Below are positions 7,459 through 14,967 of a stretch of 21,096 nucleotides of DNA, piece by piece; positions within the stretch are counted from its first letter, which is position 1; each line of letters begins with the position of its first letter. The position numbers were made by a program, and so were the translations under genes. The notes below the pieces were generated by a model. The model was not told the origin of the DNA and did no database searches. It saw only the letters and a list, made by a program, of their open reading frames with translations. This DNA is from an uncultured Collinsella sp. (lineage in GTDB: Bacteria > Actinomycetota > Coriobacteriia > Coriobacteriales > Coriobacteriaceae), in contig CABUVF010000013.1 of the NCBI GenBank assembly GCA_902494945.1, positions 1 through 21,096 of the forward strand, given 5' to 3'.

Positions 7459-8382
7459 ATGCTCATTGCATTGCAGGGCGCCGTTTCGCAGGGCGTCCTC
7501 TGGGGCATCATGGTGCTCGGCGTGTTTATCACGTTCCGCCTGCTCGACATCCCCGATATGACCTGCGACGGCAGCTTTGCCCTCGGCGGCTGTGTTTGCG
7601 CCGTGCTCATCGTCAACAATAACGTCGACCCCTTGCTCGCCGTGCTGGCCGGCATGTGCGCCGGCGCCATCGCGGGCGCTGTCACGGGCATCTTGACCAC
7701 CGTTTTTGAGATTCCTGCAATCCTCGCCGGAATCCTTACGCAGATCAGTCTGTGGTCCATCAACCTGCGTATCATGGGTAAATCCAACACGCCCATCCTT
7801 GCCAAGGGCACCATCTTCTCATCCGTCAGCCACATGACGGGCCTGCCGCAGTCCACCGTTGCCATTATCTTGGGCATCTTGCTCGCCGTGGCTATCGTTG
7901 CCATCCTGTACTGGTTCTTTGGCACCGAGATTGGCTCGGCGCTGCGTGCCACCGGCAACAACGAGTACATGATCCGCGCCCTGGGCGTTAACACCAACAC
8001 CACCAAGATGATCGCCCTCGTGCTCTCCAACGCCCTTATCGGCCTTTCGGGCGCGCTCATCTGCCAGAGCCAGAAGTATGCCGATATCGGTATGGGCACC
8101 GGCGCCATCGTTATCGGTCTTGCCGCCATTGTTATCGGCGAGGTGCTCGGCCGCCTGCTGCCCGGCGGTCTGACGCAGTTTAGCGTCCGCCTGGCCTCTG
8201 CCGTCTTTGGCTCCGTGGTCTACTTCCTCATCCGCGCCATCGTGCTGCAGCTGGGCATGGATGCCAACGACATGAAGCTGCTCTCCGCCGTGATCGTTGC
8301 CGTGGCCCTGTGCGTGCCCGTGGTTTGGGAGCGCTATAAGCTCCGCAGCTCCTACACGAAGGGGGATGAGGCAGATGCTTAA
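7459..8382 (+). CDS. ABC transporter permease (BPD_transp_2 family)
   Basis: A 307-residue, strongly hydrophobic integral membrane protein with about eight to nine predicted membrane segments, among them GVLWGIMVLGVFITFRLLDI, LLAVLAGMCAGAIAGAVTGI, VAIILGILLAVAIVAILYWF and IVIGLAAIVIGEVLG. The EIGSALRATGNNEYMIRALGVN segment (about 156-177) is the family's cytoplasmic coupling loop, which contacts the ATPase. DMTCDGSFALGG near residues 34-45 is characteristic of COG4120 permeases, which pair with COG2984 binding proteins. The start at 7459 has AGGAGG 8 bases ahead; an ATG at 7452 is out of frame. The stop overlaps the start of the ATPase gene. Two copies of the subunit are expected to form the translocation pore. 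Confidence 0.92.
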   Translation: MLIALQGAVSQGVLWGIMVLGVFITFRLLDIPDMTCDGSFALGGCVCAVLIVNNNVDPLLAVLAGMCAGAIAGAVTGILTTVFEIPAILAGILTQISLWSINLRIMGKSNTPILAKGTIFSSVSHMTGLPQSTVAIILGILLAVAIVAILYWFFGTEIGSALRATGNNEYMIRALGVNTNTTKMIALVLSNALIGLSGALICQSQKYADIGMGTGAIVIGLAAIVIGEVLGRLLPGGLTQFSVRLASAVFGSVVYFLIRAIVLQLGMDANDMKLLSAVIVAVALCVPVVWERYKLRSSYTKGDEADA

Positions 8383-9169
8383 GCTCTCGCACGTCAAGAA
8401 GACCTTTAACAAGGGCACCGTCACCGAGAAGCGCGCACTCACCGGCGTCGACCTCACCCTGAATGATGGCGACTTTGTAACCGTGATTGGCGGCAACGGC
8501 GCCGGCAAGTCCACGCTGCTCAACATGATCGCCGGCGTGTATCCGCTCGATTCGGGTGTTATTGAGCTCGACGGCACCGACATCTCGCGTCTGGGCGAGT
8601 CGCAGCGCGCCAAGTACCTGGGTCGCGTGTTCCAGGACCCCATGCGCGGCACCGCAGCCGACATGCAGATCGCCGAGAACCTGGCCCTCGCCAAGCGCCG
8701 CGGCCGGCGTCGCGGTCTTTCGTGGGGCGTCACCAAGGCCGAGAAGGACGAGTACGTTGAGCTGCTCAAGCGCTTGGACCTTGGCCTGGACACACGCCTC
8801 AACGCCAAGGTCGGCCTGCTCTCAGGCGGCCAGCGCCAGGCACTCACCCTGCTGATGGCCACGCTCACCAAGCCGCGCCTGCTGCTGCTCGACGAGCACA
8901 CCGCCGCACTCGACCCCAAGACGGCATCGAAGGTGCTCAACCTGACCGAGGAGATCGTCGACGAGAATCACCTGACCACGCTCATGGTCACGCATAACAT
9001 GAACGACGCCATCCGTCTGGGTAACCGTCTGATCATGATGCACGAGGGCCATGTGATTTACGATGTGGCCGGCGACGAGAAAAAGTCGCTCACCGTCGCC
9101 GACCTGCTCCAAAAGTTCGAGGAGGTCTCGGGCGGCGAGCTCGCCAACGACCGCATGCTGCTGAGCTAA
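8375..9169 (+). CDS. ABC transporter ATP-binding protein (COG1101-type)
   Basis: A 264-residue nucleotide-binding subunit. Walker A is GGNGAGKST (39-47), the Q-loop glutamine is in RVFQDP (Q87), the signature is LSGGQ (149-153), Walker B is LLLLDE (169-174) and the switch histidine is in VTHN (H207). The DEHTAALDP wording after Walker B is typical of the ATPases that partner COG2984/COG4120 transporters. The start ATG at 8375 overlaps the permease stop by 8 bases (GATGCTTAA) and has a GGGGGATGAGG stretch upstream, so translation is coupled. It should power uptake of the ligand captured by the lipoprotein. The gene ends 8 bases before a palindromic repeat and 68 bases before a strong terminator. 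Confidence 0.95.
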   Translation: MLKLSHVKKTFNKGTVTEKRALTGVDLTLNDGDFVTVIGGNGAGKSTLLNMIAGVYPLDSGVIELDGTDISRLGESQRAKYLGRVFQDPMRGTAADMQIAENLALAKRRGRRRGLSWGVTKAEKDEYVELLKRLDLGLDTRLNAKVGLLSGGQRQALTLLMATLTKPRLLLLDEHTAALDPKTASKVLNLTEEIVDENHLTTLMVTHNMNDAIRLGNRLIMMHEGHVIYDVAGDEKKSLTVADLLQKFEEVSGGELANDRMLLS

Positions 9170-9176
9170 CGACCTA

Positions 9177-9213
9177 GAAAACCACCACAAAGGGCACCTT
9201 TGTGGTGGTTTTC
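9177..9213. repeat. Palindromic repeat, copy A (short-loop form)
   Basis: Perfect 17-base-pair stem (9177-9193 with 9197-9213) around a 3-base loop, GCA. The stem is the ACCACC...GGTGGT type shared with four other copies in the window, but this copy lacks the GGACAG part of the loop. It lies 8 bases after the ATPase stop and ends in TTTTC, so it may also aid termination. Confidence 0.85.
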
Positions 9214-9236
9214 GTTAACCCTTATATCGAGCGCAG

Positions 9237-9268
9237 AAGCCCGTCCGATGTGATCGGACGGGCTTTTT
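9237..9268 (+). terminator. Rho-independent terminator of the ABC operon
   Basis: AAGCCCGTCCGAT (9237-9249) pairs perfectly with ATCGGACGGGCTT (9253-9265) around the loop GTG, and the T run continues to 9268. Distinct in sequence from the repeat just upstream. Confidence 0.9.
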
Positions 9269-9311
9269 GGTGGGTATCATGGTTGAATGATCATTAGGAG
9301 GTTTTCCCTAC

Positions 9312-10079
9312 ATGAAATTGTTTGAACCGATTCTTCATTTCTTTGAGCAGCGCTGGGTCCACAACATCATCTGGGCCGTCATCTTGGTAATAGTCACCGC
9401 CATCGCCGCCAAGGTGGCATCCAAGACCCTGCGCCACCTACTCAACCGAGACGACAACCCGCTTCCCGCATCGAGCATCTTCATCAACATCGCGCGCGCC
9501 GTCATTTGGATGATCGGCGGCAGCTTTATCCTCGACAACTGCTTTGGCATTAATGCAAACGCCCTCGTCGCCGCTCTTGGCGTCGGCGGCATCGCCATCT
9601 CGCTCGGCTTTCAGGACACGCTGTCAAACCTTATCGGTGGCATGCAGGTGACCTTTATGGGCATCATCAAACCCGGCGACAATATCGAGGTCGGCGGCGT
9701 GACGGGCGTGGTCCAAGATATCACCTGGCGCCATACGACCATCGAGGACGCCTGCGGGCAGACCATCATCGTCCCCAACTCAAATATCTCCAAGAACACG
9801 CTCGTGCACCTCATGTCCTTTGGGCGCGTTGCCGTGCCCGTTGCCGTAAAGGACACGTCCAAGTGGGCCTCGTTGGACGCGCTGGCAGATGAGCTTACCG
9901 ACGCCACCAAGGCCGCGGTGCTTCCCATCTCTGGCTTTGACAAGGAGCCATACGTGCTCTTTAGCGAGATCGGCGACTTTGGCGTCAAGGGCAAAATCAT
10001 CTTTATCGTCAGCGACGACAGCACCACTTTCACGGCAGCCGACGCTTGCATCCGCGCCATCGCCCCCATCATCGCCTAA
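9312..10079 (+). CDS. Small-conductance mechanosensitive channel (MscS family)
   Basis: A 255-residue membrane protein with three N-terminal membrane segments: about 17-36 (VHNIIWAVILVIVTAIAAKV), 56-75, and the pore-lining helix from about 82 to 112. The pore helix (ALGVGGIAISLGFQDTLSNLIGG) carries the family's Gly/Ala packing pattern. The beta domain follows (IIKPGDNIEVGGVTGVVQDITWRHTTIE, then IIVPNSNIS), and a short alpha/beta C-terminal domain ends the protein. MscS channels open under membrane tension to release solutes on hypo-osmotic shock. It is slightly shorter than E. coli MscS (286). The start has AGGAGG 10 bases upstream. The stop codon directly abuts repeat copy B. Confidence 0.92.
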   Translation: MKLFEPILHFFEQRWVHNIIWAVILVIVTAIAAKVASKTLRHLLNRDDNPLPASSIFINIARAVIWMIGGSFILDNCFGINANALVAALGVGGIAISLGFQDTLSNLIGGMQVTFMGIIKPGDNIEVGGVTGVVQDITWRHTTIEDACGQTIIVPNSNISKNTLVHLMSFGRVAVPVAVKDTSKWASLDALADELTDATKAAVLPISGFDKEPYVLFSEIGDFGVKGKIIFIVSDDSTTFTAADACIRAIAPIIA

Positions 10080-10117
10080 AACCACCGCAAAGGGGACAGG
10101 CACCTTTGTGGTGGTTT
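10079..10117. repeat. Palindromic repeat, copy B
   Basis: AAACCACCGCAAAGG (10079-10093) pairs with CCTTTGTGGTGGTTT (10103-10117), with one G.T pair, around the loop GGACAGGCA. The stem begins on the last base of the mscS stop codon. A possible -35 (TTGTGG, 10107-10112) for the next gene lies inside the right arm, with TACCAT about 16 bases downstream. Confidence 0.85.
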
Positions 10118-10173
10118 CGCATCGTGGTACCATGGTTCATATCGTTGTTTAAACGACTAAGGGAGTAGACACC

Positions 10174-12090
10174 ATGGAAGAGGCCTATCGTCAAGCACGC
10201 AAGCGCGGCGAGCAGGGACGCCGTCGCGCCATCAGCCAAAGCGAGCACCCGTACCTTACGGACCTCGATAGCCTCGTTGCCCAGCTCCCCTTAGGTCAGC
10301 GAGAGAGCGTCGGCCTAAGGGACATTCCGCTCGAAATGGTCGTCGGCACGGTTACCAAGGGCCGTCAGTCTGCCTTTTCGTGCAACTTTATGCCCCTGTT
10401 GCCATTTAGCACCGAGTTCGCCCGCAAGTGGTCCAACCTCTATGACATCCAGGTGACCGAGGGCTATCGCGACCCCATCATCGTCACCGAGTTCATGCAT
10501 CGGTTCTACGTCCAGGAGGGCAACAAGCGCGTCAGCGTCCTCAAATTCCTGGACGCCCCGACGGTTTCGGCCAAGGTCACCCGTCTCTACCCCGGCACAT
10601 GGGATTCCGTCGAAAGTCGCCTGTACGGCGAGTTCTGCGCGTTTTGGCACGTCTGCCCCCTATACGAGATCGAGTTCTCGCGCGAGGGAAGCTACGAGAC
10701 GCTCGCCAAGATGCTCGGCCAGGACCTTGTCGAAAAGTGGCCACAGAAAAAGGTCGATTACCTGCGCCACACCTTCCTACTCTTTAAACGCGCCTACCTG
10801 CGCGCCGGCGGCGACCATCTGGACATTACGCCCGCCGACGCCATGCTCGTCTACCTCAATGTGTACAACCAAGACCGTCTACTGGATACGCCGACGGACA
10901 TCGTCGTAAACCGCCTGTGCAAGATTTGGCGCGAGCTGGTCATTGCCGGCAAAAATGACGAGGACAAGGTCGATCTTGTCGAAGCGCCGAGCGTCGATGA
11001 GGAAGAGGCGCCCGCCAAGTCCACCTCCGGCGTGCTCAACTTCTTTATGGGCAAGACCGTCTACTCGGCGGCCAACCCCCTGCGCATCGCCTTTATCCAC
11101 GAATTCCCCTGTGCGACATCGAGCTGGGACAGCCTGCATGATCAAGGGCGCCAATATCTTGACGAGCACTTTGGCGGCATCGTGCGCACCGAGGCGTTTG
11201 AGGACTGCCACGATCCGGACGTGTTCTACGCCGCCGTGGAAACGGCTGTCAAACATGGAGACAACGTCATCTTCTCGACCTCGCATCGCCTGATGGAATA
11301 CACGCTCAGGGCGGCCGTTGAGTATCCCCAGGTTCGGTTCCTCAACTGCTCCATCGGCCTTCCCCACCAAAGCGTGCGCTCGTATTTTGGAAAGATGTAC
11401 GAGGCAAAGTTTCTGCTGGGCGCCCTTGCGGCCAGCATGGCGGACAACCATCGCATTGGCTACCACGCGTCGGTCTTTGCGTCGGGCGCGCTTAGCGAGA
11501 TCAACGCCTTTGCCATCGGCGCCTCGCTGCTCGACCCCCGCGCGCAAATTATCCTGACCTGGGGCGATGTGCCCGCCAGAGGCCTTTCCGAGGCCATGTG
11601 CCGCGAGGGCGTGAGCGTCATGACCGGCGCTGACATGTCAAAGTCGCTCGAAGACCCCACGGCCTACGGACTCCACCGCCTGGTCGATGGCAAGGTCACC
11701 GGCATCGCCATGCCGGTATGGAACTGGGGCCGTTACTACGAACTCATCGTACGCAGCCTACTGCACGGCACATGGGACGAGACCGCCGATGACCAGCAGG
11801 TGCGCGCCGTCAACTACTGGTACGGTATGAGCTCCGGCGTCATCGATATTCGCTACGCTCCGGGCCTACCCTATCAGACGCGTAAACTTGTGCAGCTGCT
11901 TCGCAACGGCATTGTCGAGGGCTCCATCAACCCATTTGACGGCGAGCTCCACAGCCAGGACGGCGTGGTTCAGATTGAGGGCTTCCCTCCCCTGCCGAGT
12001 ACGCAGATTGTCGAGATGAACTGGCTGGCTGACAACGTTATAGGCTCGATTCCGCAGCTCGATAACGAGCCGGAGGTCCGTGCCCTATGA
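10174..12090 (+). CDS. ParB-like / BMP-domain fusion protein, cytosolic
   Basis: A 638-residue protein with no signal peptide or membrane segment. Residues 50-140 resemble a ParB/sulfiredoxin-type fold (IPLEMVVGTVTKGRQSAF, then RDPIIVTEFMHRFYVQEGNKRVSVLKFL at 99-126, where EGNKRVSVLK parallels the ParB GHRR segment). Residues 150-260 are helical and unassigned, followed by an acidic linker (261-285). Residues 303-590 look like a BMP/PnrA (basic membrane protein) ligand-binding domain: RIAFIHEFPCATSSWDSLHDQG, VIFSTSHRLMEY, FLNCSIG, YFGKMYEAKFLLGALAA, RIGYHA, ILTWGDVP. BMP domains normally bind nucleosides outside the cell; a cytosolic one suggests an internal ligand sensor. The start has GGGAG 8 bases upstream. 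The stop overlaps the next ATG (ATGA). Domain calls are by eye; the function is unknown. Confidence 0.8.
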   Translation: MEEAYRQARKRGEQGRRRAISQSEHPYLTDLDSLVAQLPLGQRESVGLRDIPLEMVVGTVTKGRQSAFSCNFMPLLPFSTEFARKWSNLYDIQVTEGYRDPIIVTEFMHRFYVQEGNKRVSVLKFLDAPTVSAKVTRLYPGTWDSVESRLYGEFCAFWHVCPLYEIEFSREGSYETLAKMLGQDLVEKWPQKKVDYLRHTFLLFKRAYLRAGGDHLDITPADAMLVYLNVYNQDRLLDTPTDIVVNRLCKIWRELVIAGKNDEDKVDLVEAPSVDEEEAPAKSTSGVLNFFMGKTVYSAANPLRIAFIHEFPCATSSWDSLHDQGRQYLDEHFGGIVRTEAFEDCHDPDVFYAAVETAVKHGDNVIFSTSHRLMEYTLRAAVEYPQVRFLNCSIGLPHQSVRSYFGKMYEAKFLLGALAASMADNHRIGYHASVFASGALSEINAFAIGASLLDPRAQIILTWGDVPARGLSEAMCREGVSVMTGADMSKSLEDPTAYGLHRLVDGKVTGIAMPVWNWGRYYELIVRSLLHGTWDETADDQQVRAVNYWYGMSSGVIDIRYAPGLPYQTRKLVQLLRNGIVEGSINPFDGELHSQDGVVQIEGFPPLPSTQIVEMNWLADNVIGSIPQLDNEPEVRAL

Positions 12091-12797
12091 ATATCCTAGC
12101 CATTGCCGATGTAGAGGAGCGCTGCCTGTGGGAATGTTTTCGCAAGGAGCGCTTTGAGGACGTTGACCTGATTCTATCCGCAGGCGACCTGGATCCGGAC
12201 TATCTTGAGTTTTTGGTCACTGTCATCAACAAACCGCTTGTGTACGTTCGTGGCAACCACGACGACCGCTACGCGCGCCATGCACCGGGCGGGTGCATTT
12301 GTGTTGAGGACAGCGTATATGTGTACCGAGGTATTCGCATTGCGGGTCTGGGCGGTTCCATGCGCTACCGCGACGGCGCGAACATGTATACCGAGCGCGA
12401 GATGGCAAAACGCATGCGCAAGCTATCGCGAAAAATCGCACTGGTAGACGGATGCGATATTCTACTTACCCATGCACCCGTCGCAGGCATGGGCGACCTG
12501 GACGACCTGCCGCATCGAGGATTCGAGTGCTTTAATGCGGCTCTTGAGTCTTGGGGTCCCGACTATATGATTCACGGGCATGTGCACCAAAGCTACGGCC
12601 CCAACTTTCAACGCGAGCGCCAACACCCATGCGGAACGAAGATTGTCAACGCCTGCGGCTATACCAAGATCGAAATTGACGAGGCGCGCTACCCCACGCG
12701 CGGTTGGAAGGCCGCTTGGCTCAACTCGCAAACCATGCGCCGCGAGCTCAAACGCCACGAAGCAATCGAGTCTTCAACCGCCAGAACCCCCTGGTAA
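12087..12797 (+). CDS. Calcineurin-like metallophosphoesterase, coupled to the BMP fusion gene
   Basis: A 236-residue cytosolic phosphoesterase. Motifs in order: IADVEE (D8, with E10 where the usual D-x-H has His), SAGDLD (D34), VRGNHDD (N57, H58, D59), LLTHAP (H129) and IHGHVHQ (H165, H167). The set supports a two-metal phosphodiesterase or phosphatase with one changed ligand. Also visible are GGCICVEDSVYVYRGIRIAGLGGSMRYRDG, probably a substrate-facing segment, and LPHRGFECFN. I recall related proteins with the same altered first motif next to the same BMP-type partner in Clostridia; this is from memory. The start overlaps the previous stop by 4 bases (ATGA) with GGAGG upstream, so translation is coupled. 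Substrate is unknown; a small phosphorylated ligand recognised by the partner is a reasonable guess. Confidence 0.88.
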   Translation: MNILAIADVEERCLWECFRKERFEDVDLILSAGDLDPDYLEFLVTVINKPLVYVRGNHDDRYARHAPGGCICVEDSVYVYRGIRIAGLGGSMRYRDGANMYTEREMAKRMRKLSRKIALVDGCDILLTHAPVAGMGDLDDLPHRGFECFNAALESWGPDYMIHGHVHQSYGPNFQRERQHPCGTKIVNACGYTKIEIDEARYPTRGWKAAWLNSQTMRRELKRHEAIESSTARTPW

Positions 12798-12805
12798 CTG
12801 CCAAC

Positions 12806-12865
12806 AACCACCACGAAGGGGATAGGCACCTTTATGGTGGTTTTGCTGACTCGTCCGACCTGTCC
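12806..12865 (+). repeat. Palindromic repeat, copy C, with conserved right flank
   Basis: AACCACCACGAAGG (12806-12819) pairs with CCTTTATGGTGGTT (12829-12842), with one mismatch, around the loop GGATAGGCA. The stretch 12835-12865 (TGGTGG... to ...CCTGTCC) is identical over 31 bases to 14851-14881 in copy D, so the mobile or conserved unit extends beyond the stem. It starts 8 bases after the phosphoesterase stop. Confidence 0.85.
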
Positions 12866-12911
12866 ATCACGGTGCTTGTGTAATTAACGAGAACACTCAT
12901 TGTTTTGTAAG

Positions 12912-12938
12912 GACGGCGCTCACGTGCCGTCTTTTTTT
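12912..12938 (+). terminator. Rho-independent terminator after the BMP/phosphoesterase operon
   Basis: GACGGC (12912-12917) pairs with GCCGTC (12926-12931), with two further inner pairs, followed by seven T (12932-12938). It lies 115 bases after the phosphoesterase stop, beyond repeat copy C. Confidence 0.8.
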
Positions 12939-13029
12939 GTCAACTTATGCAGTCTCGACCGTGTTGTATGTAGAGGGACCTCGCGAGACGCCTTCCCTAT
13001 ATCCACCACGACCAATTGGAGGTGACACT

Positions 13030-13590
13030 ATGCCTGCACGCCGTAACCGCAATAGCACGCTCCGATGCGATGCCGATCAGATCGAGCGGGAAGCAAAGCG
13101 CTTGGTCGACACGTATTCCGACCTCATCCTTCGATTGTGCTATTCGGCCCTTGGATCCGCTGACGACGCTCAAGACATCTGCCAGGACACGCTGATCAAG
13201 ATTCTCCAACGCACTCAACCGTTCGACTCGCTCGAACACGAACGTGCTTGGGTGATCCGAGTCGCACTGAACGCATGTCGCGATATCGGCCGTACGCACG
13301 CGAATCACCCGGTTGTCGACCTCGATTCGCTCCCCGATTTCTGCGCACCCGTAACACATACCGAGCAAGAATTCGCGCAACGCGACTGCGCCATTCTTTC
13401 CGCTGTCACGGCCCTGCCTCAAGCACAGCGCATCGCCATCTTTTTGCACTACTACGCAGGCATGAGCATCAGGGAAATCGCAGACGCCGTTCACGCGACG
13501 CCAGCTGCAACCGCCCAGCACCTTAGCCGCGGACGTGCGTCACTTCGGCTTTCCTTGAAAGGAGACCACAATGACTACGAATTCGAATGA
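13030..13590 (+). CDS. ECF-type RNA polymerase sigma factor
   Basis: A 186-residue sigma-70 family protein of the extracytoplasmic-function class. Region 2 spans about 24-90 (LVDTYSDLILRLCYSALGSADDAQDICQDTLIKIL, then HERAWVIRVALNACRDIGRTH), with the core-binding and -10 recognition helices. Region 4 spans about 123-175 (LPQAQRIAIFLHYYAGMSIREIADAVHATPAATAQHLSRGRASLR), the helix-turn-helix that reads the -35. There is no sigma region 1 or 3. The ATG at 13030 is chosen because GGAGG (13018-13022) lies 7 bases upstream; the frame is open upstream to 12937 but has no site there. Its end overlaps the anti-sigma gene by 20 bases. It should direct transcription of a small regulon once released; its own promoter was not identified. 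Confidence 0.93.
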   Translation: MPARRNRNSTLRCDADQIEREAKRLVDTYSDLILRLCYSALGSADDAQDICQDTLIKILQRTQPFDSLEHERAWVIRVALNACRDIGRTHANHPVVDLDSLPDFCAPVTHTEQEFAQRDCAILSAVTALPQAQRIAIFLHYYAGMSIREIADAVHATPAATAQHLSRGRASLRLSLKGDHNDYEFE

Positions 13591-14701
13591 CTATCGCCAC
13601 GCCCTGGAGCACATTTCGTTTACCGATAATGCGAAGCAGCACATGGCAAACTCGATTGCTCAGTCCGTCGCCTCAAGCGATGCGGCGACCGCTCAAAGCA
13701 ACTTTAATGGCACGCGACGCAAGCCGCGCATCGCCCGCCATCCCGTAAGAACAGTCGCTCGCATTGCCGCTGTAACGGCAGTCCTCGCTATCGTCATTGG
13801 AGGCGCTGGCACGGCTATGGCAACAGGCGTCCTGCCGCTTCCTTCTGACATGCTTTCCGACATCTTTGACGGACCTGCTTCTCAAACCGAGATCATCGAC
13901 CGTATTGGCCGGCCCGTCGGTGCTAGCTGCTCCAACAACGGAGTCACCGTGACCGCCGACGCCATCATGGGCGACAAGGATATGGTTACCATCGCCTATA
14001 CGCTTACGTTCGACGATCCCGCTGCCCTGAAAAAGCTTTCCGAGCCGGGCGAGAACGGAACTATCGCCGGAAGTGTCGATGGAAACGTATACGTTGATGG
14101 CGAGCATGGCGGCCAAGGCCAATCATGGCTCATTGACAAGAACCCCAATGACTCCAGCATTCAATACTTTGCACAGTTCAGCGTTGAATCACCCGGCCTT
14201 ATGGGCAGGACCGTCCGCACGCATATCAACTCTCTCGTTGTGCCACGTGCTGGCAAAGAGCTTCCCGAGTATAAGAAAATACTTACGGGCCCATGGGATC
14301 TTAAGTTCCAGCTGAATTACGAAGATACATCCGTTACGATTCCTGCGCCCAAATCGGTCAACTTTAACGGCACCAAGGCGACGATTCAAGAGGCCACCGT
14401 ATCCTGCGTTGGCGTTTCAGTCCGCTACAACATAGATCGTTCCATCGAACACGACAACAACAGCGGCAAGATGTCTCAAAACATGGAGGAGTCTATGGAT
14501 GCCGTTGGCAACATACCCCTCATCGTGACGTTCAAAGACGGTCATGTTGAGGACGCAACCAGCCACAGCGGCTATTTCGCAAATAAACTGGATAACGGCA
14601 CCACTGATGTCCACAAGACCTGGCCGTTCTCGCAAGTTTGTGACACAGACAAGATTGCAAGCGTACAAATTGGCGATACGGTCATTCCCATGAATTCGTA
14701 A
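13571..14701 (+). CDS. Membrane anti-sigma factor, DUF4179-like
   Basis: A 376-residue protein with a cytosolic N-terminus (1-60), one membrane helix (about 62-85, ARIAAVTAVLAIVIGGAGTAMA) and a large outer domain. The N-terminal segment ALEHISFTDNAKQHMANSI matches the short sigma-binding helix seen in DUF4179-type anti-sigma factors. The outer domain is rich in beta strands and may sense an envelope signal (GVTVTADAIMGDKDMVTIAYTLTF). No zinc-binding HxxxCxxC motif is present, so it is not a ZAS-type factor. The ATG at 13571 has AAAGGAG 8 bases upstream, inside the sigma gene; the 20-base overlap implies coupled, roughly matched synthesis. It most likely holds the sigma factor at the membrane until a signal arrives. 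The outer domain also has many Asn and Asp residues; the ligand is unknown. Confidence 0.85.
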   Translation: MTTNSNDYRHALEHISFTDNAKQHMANSIAQSVASSDAATAQSNFNGTRRKPRIARHPVRTVARIAAVTAVLAIVIGGAGTAMATGVLPLPSDMLSDIFDGPASQTEIIDRIGRPVGASCSNNGVTVTADAIMGDKDMVTIAYTLTFDDPAALKKLSEPGENGTIAGSVDGNVYVDGEHGGQGQSWLIDKNPNDSSIQYFAQFSVESPGLMGRTVRTHINSLVVPRAGKELPEYKKILTGPWDLKFQLNYEDTSVTIPAPKSVNFNGTKATIQEATVSCVGVSVRYNIDRSIEHDNNSGKMSQNMEESMDAVGNIPLIVTFKDGHVEDATSHSGYFANKLDNGTTDVHKTWPFSQVCDTDKIASVQIGDTVIPMNS

Positions 14702-14819
14702 CGCTACGCGGCTCGTATATGCACCCGGTTCCGCACTTCGCGTCTAAAGATGCGCTGTCATCGAGCAGCGTGAGCGCAAGGCCGCCCGTATGGTCGGCTG
14801 GGAACACCTCGTTGCGCTA
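14702..14819. other. Gene-free stretch after the anti-sigma gene
   Basis: With the repeats that follow, bases 14702-15052 form a gene-free stretch of 351 bases. In 14702-14819 I see no convincing gene or terminator. Short open frames on both strands look faintly protein-like (for example VIEQRERKAARMVGWEHL on plus) but match nothing I recognise. It could be an eroded gene fragment. Confidence 0.4.
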
Positions 14820-14881
14820 AAAACCACCACGAAGGGGACCGGCACCTTTGTGGTGGTTTTGCTGACTCGTCCGACCTGTCC
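14820..14881 (+). repeat. Palindromic repeat, copy D, with conserved right flank
   Basis: AAAACCACCACGAAGG (14820-14835) pairs with CCTTTGTGGTGGTTTT (14845-14860), with one G.T pair, around the loop GGACCGGCA. The right arm and flank (14851-14881) are identical to copy C over 31 bases, although the two copies lie about 2 kb apart in unrelated contexts. Confidence 0.88.
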
Positions 14882-14887
14882 CAACGG

Positions 14888-14950
14888 TTTGTCTCAATCT
14901 GTAACAGGTAGGGCCCAAATAATCGGTTAGCTGTTACAGATCGAGACAGA
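14888..14950. repeat. Long inverted repeat, unit 1
   Basis: GTCTCAATCTGTAACAG (14891-14907) pairs with CTGTTACAGATCGAGAC (14931-14947): 16 of 17 pairs, extendable by about three more on the outside. The loop is 23 bases, starts with GTAGG and ends with GTTAG. It has no T run, so it is not a simple terminator. Unit 2 begins about 80 bases later and shares both arms. Confidence 0.85.
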
Positions 14951-14967
14951 CCACGGATGCTCGGCCG

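Noticed and set aside
14702..14819. Short coding fragment resembling a protein tail on either strand
   Set aside because: Several frames are open for about 35 codons but none matches a family I know and none has a start site. Kept only as a possible eroded fragment.
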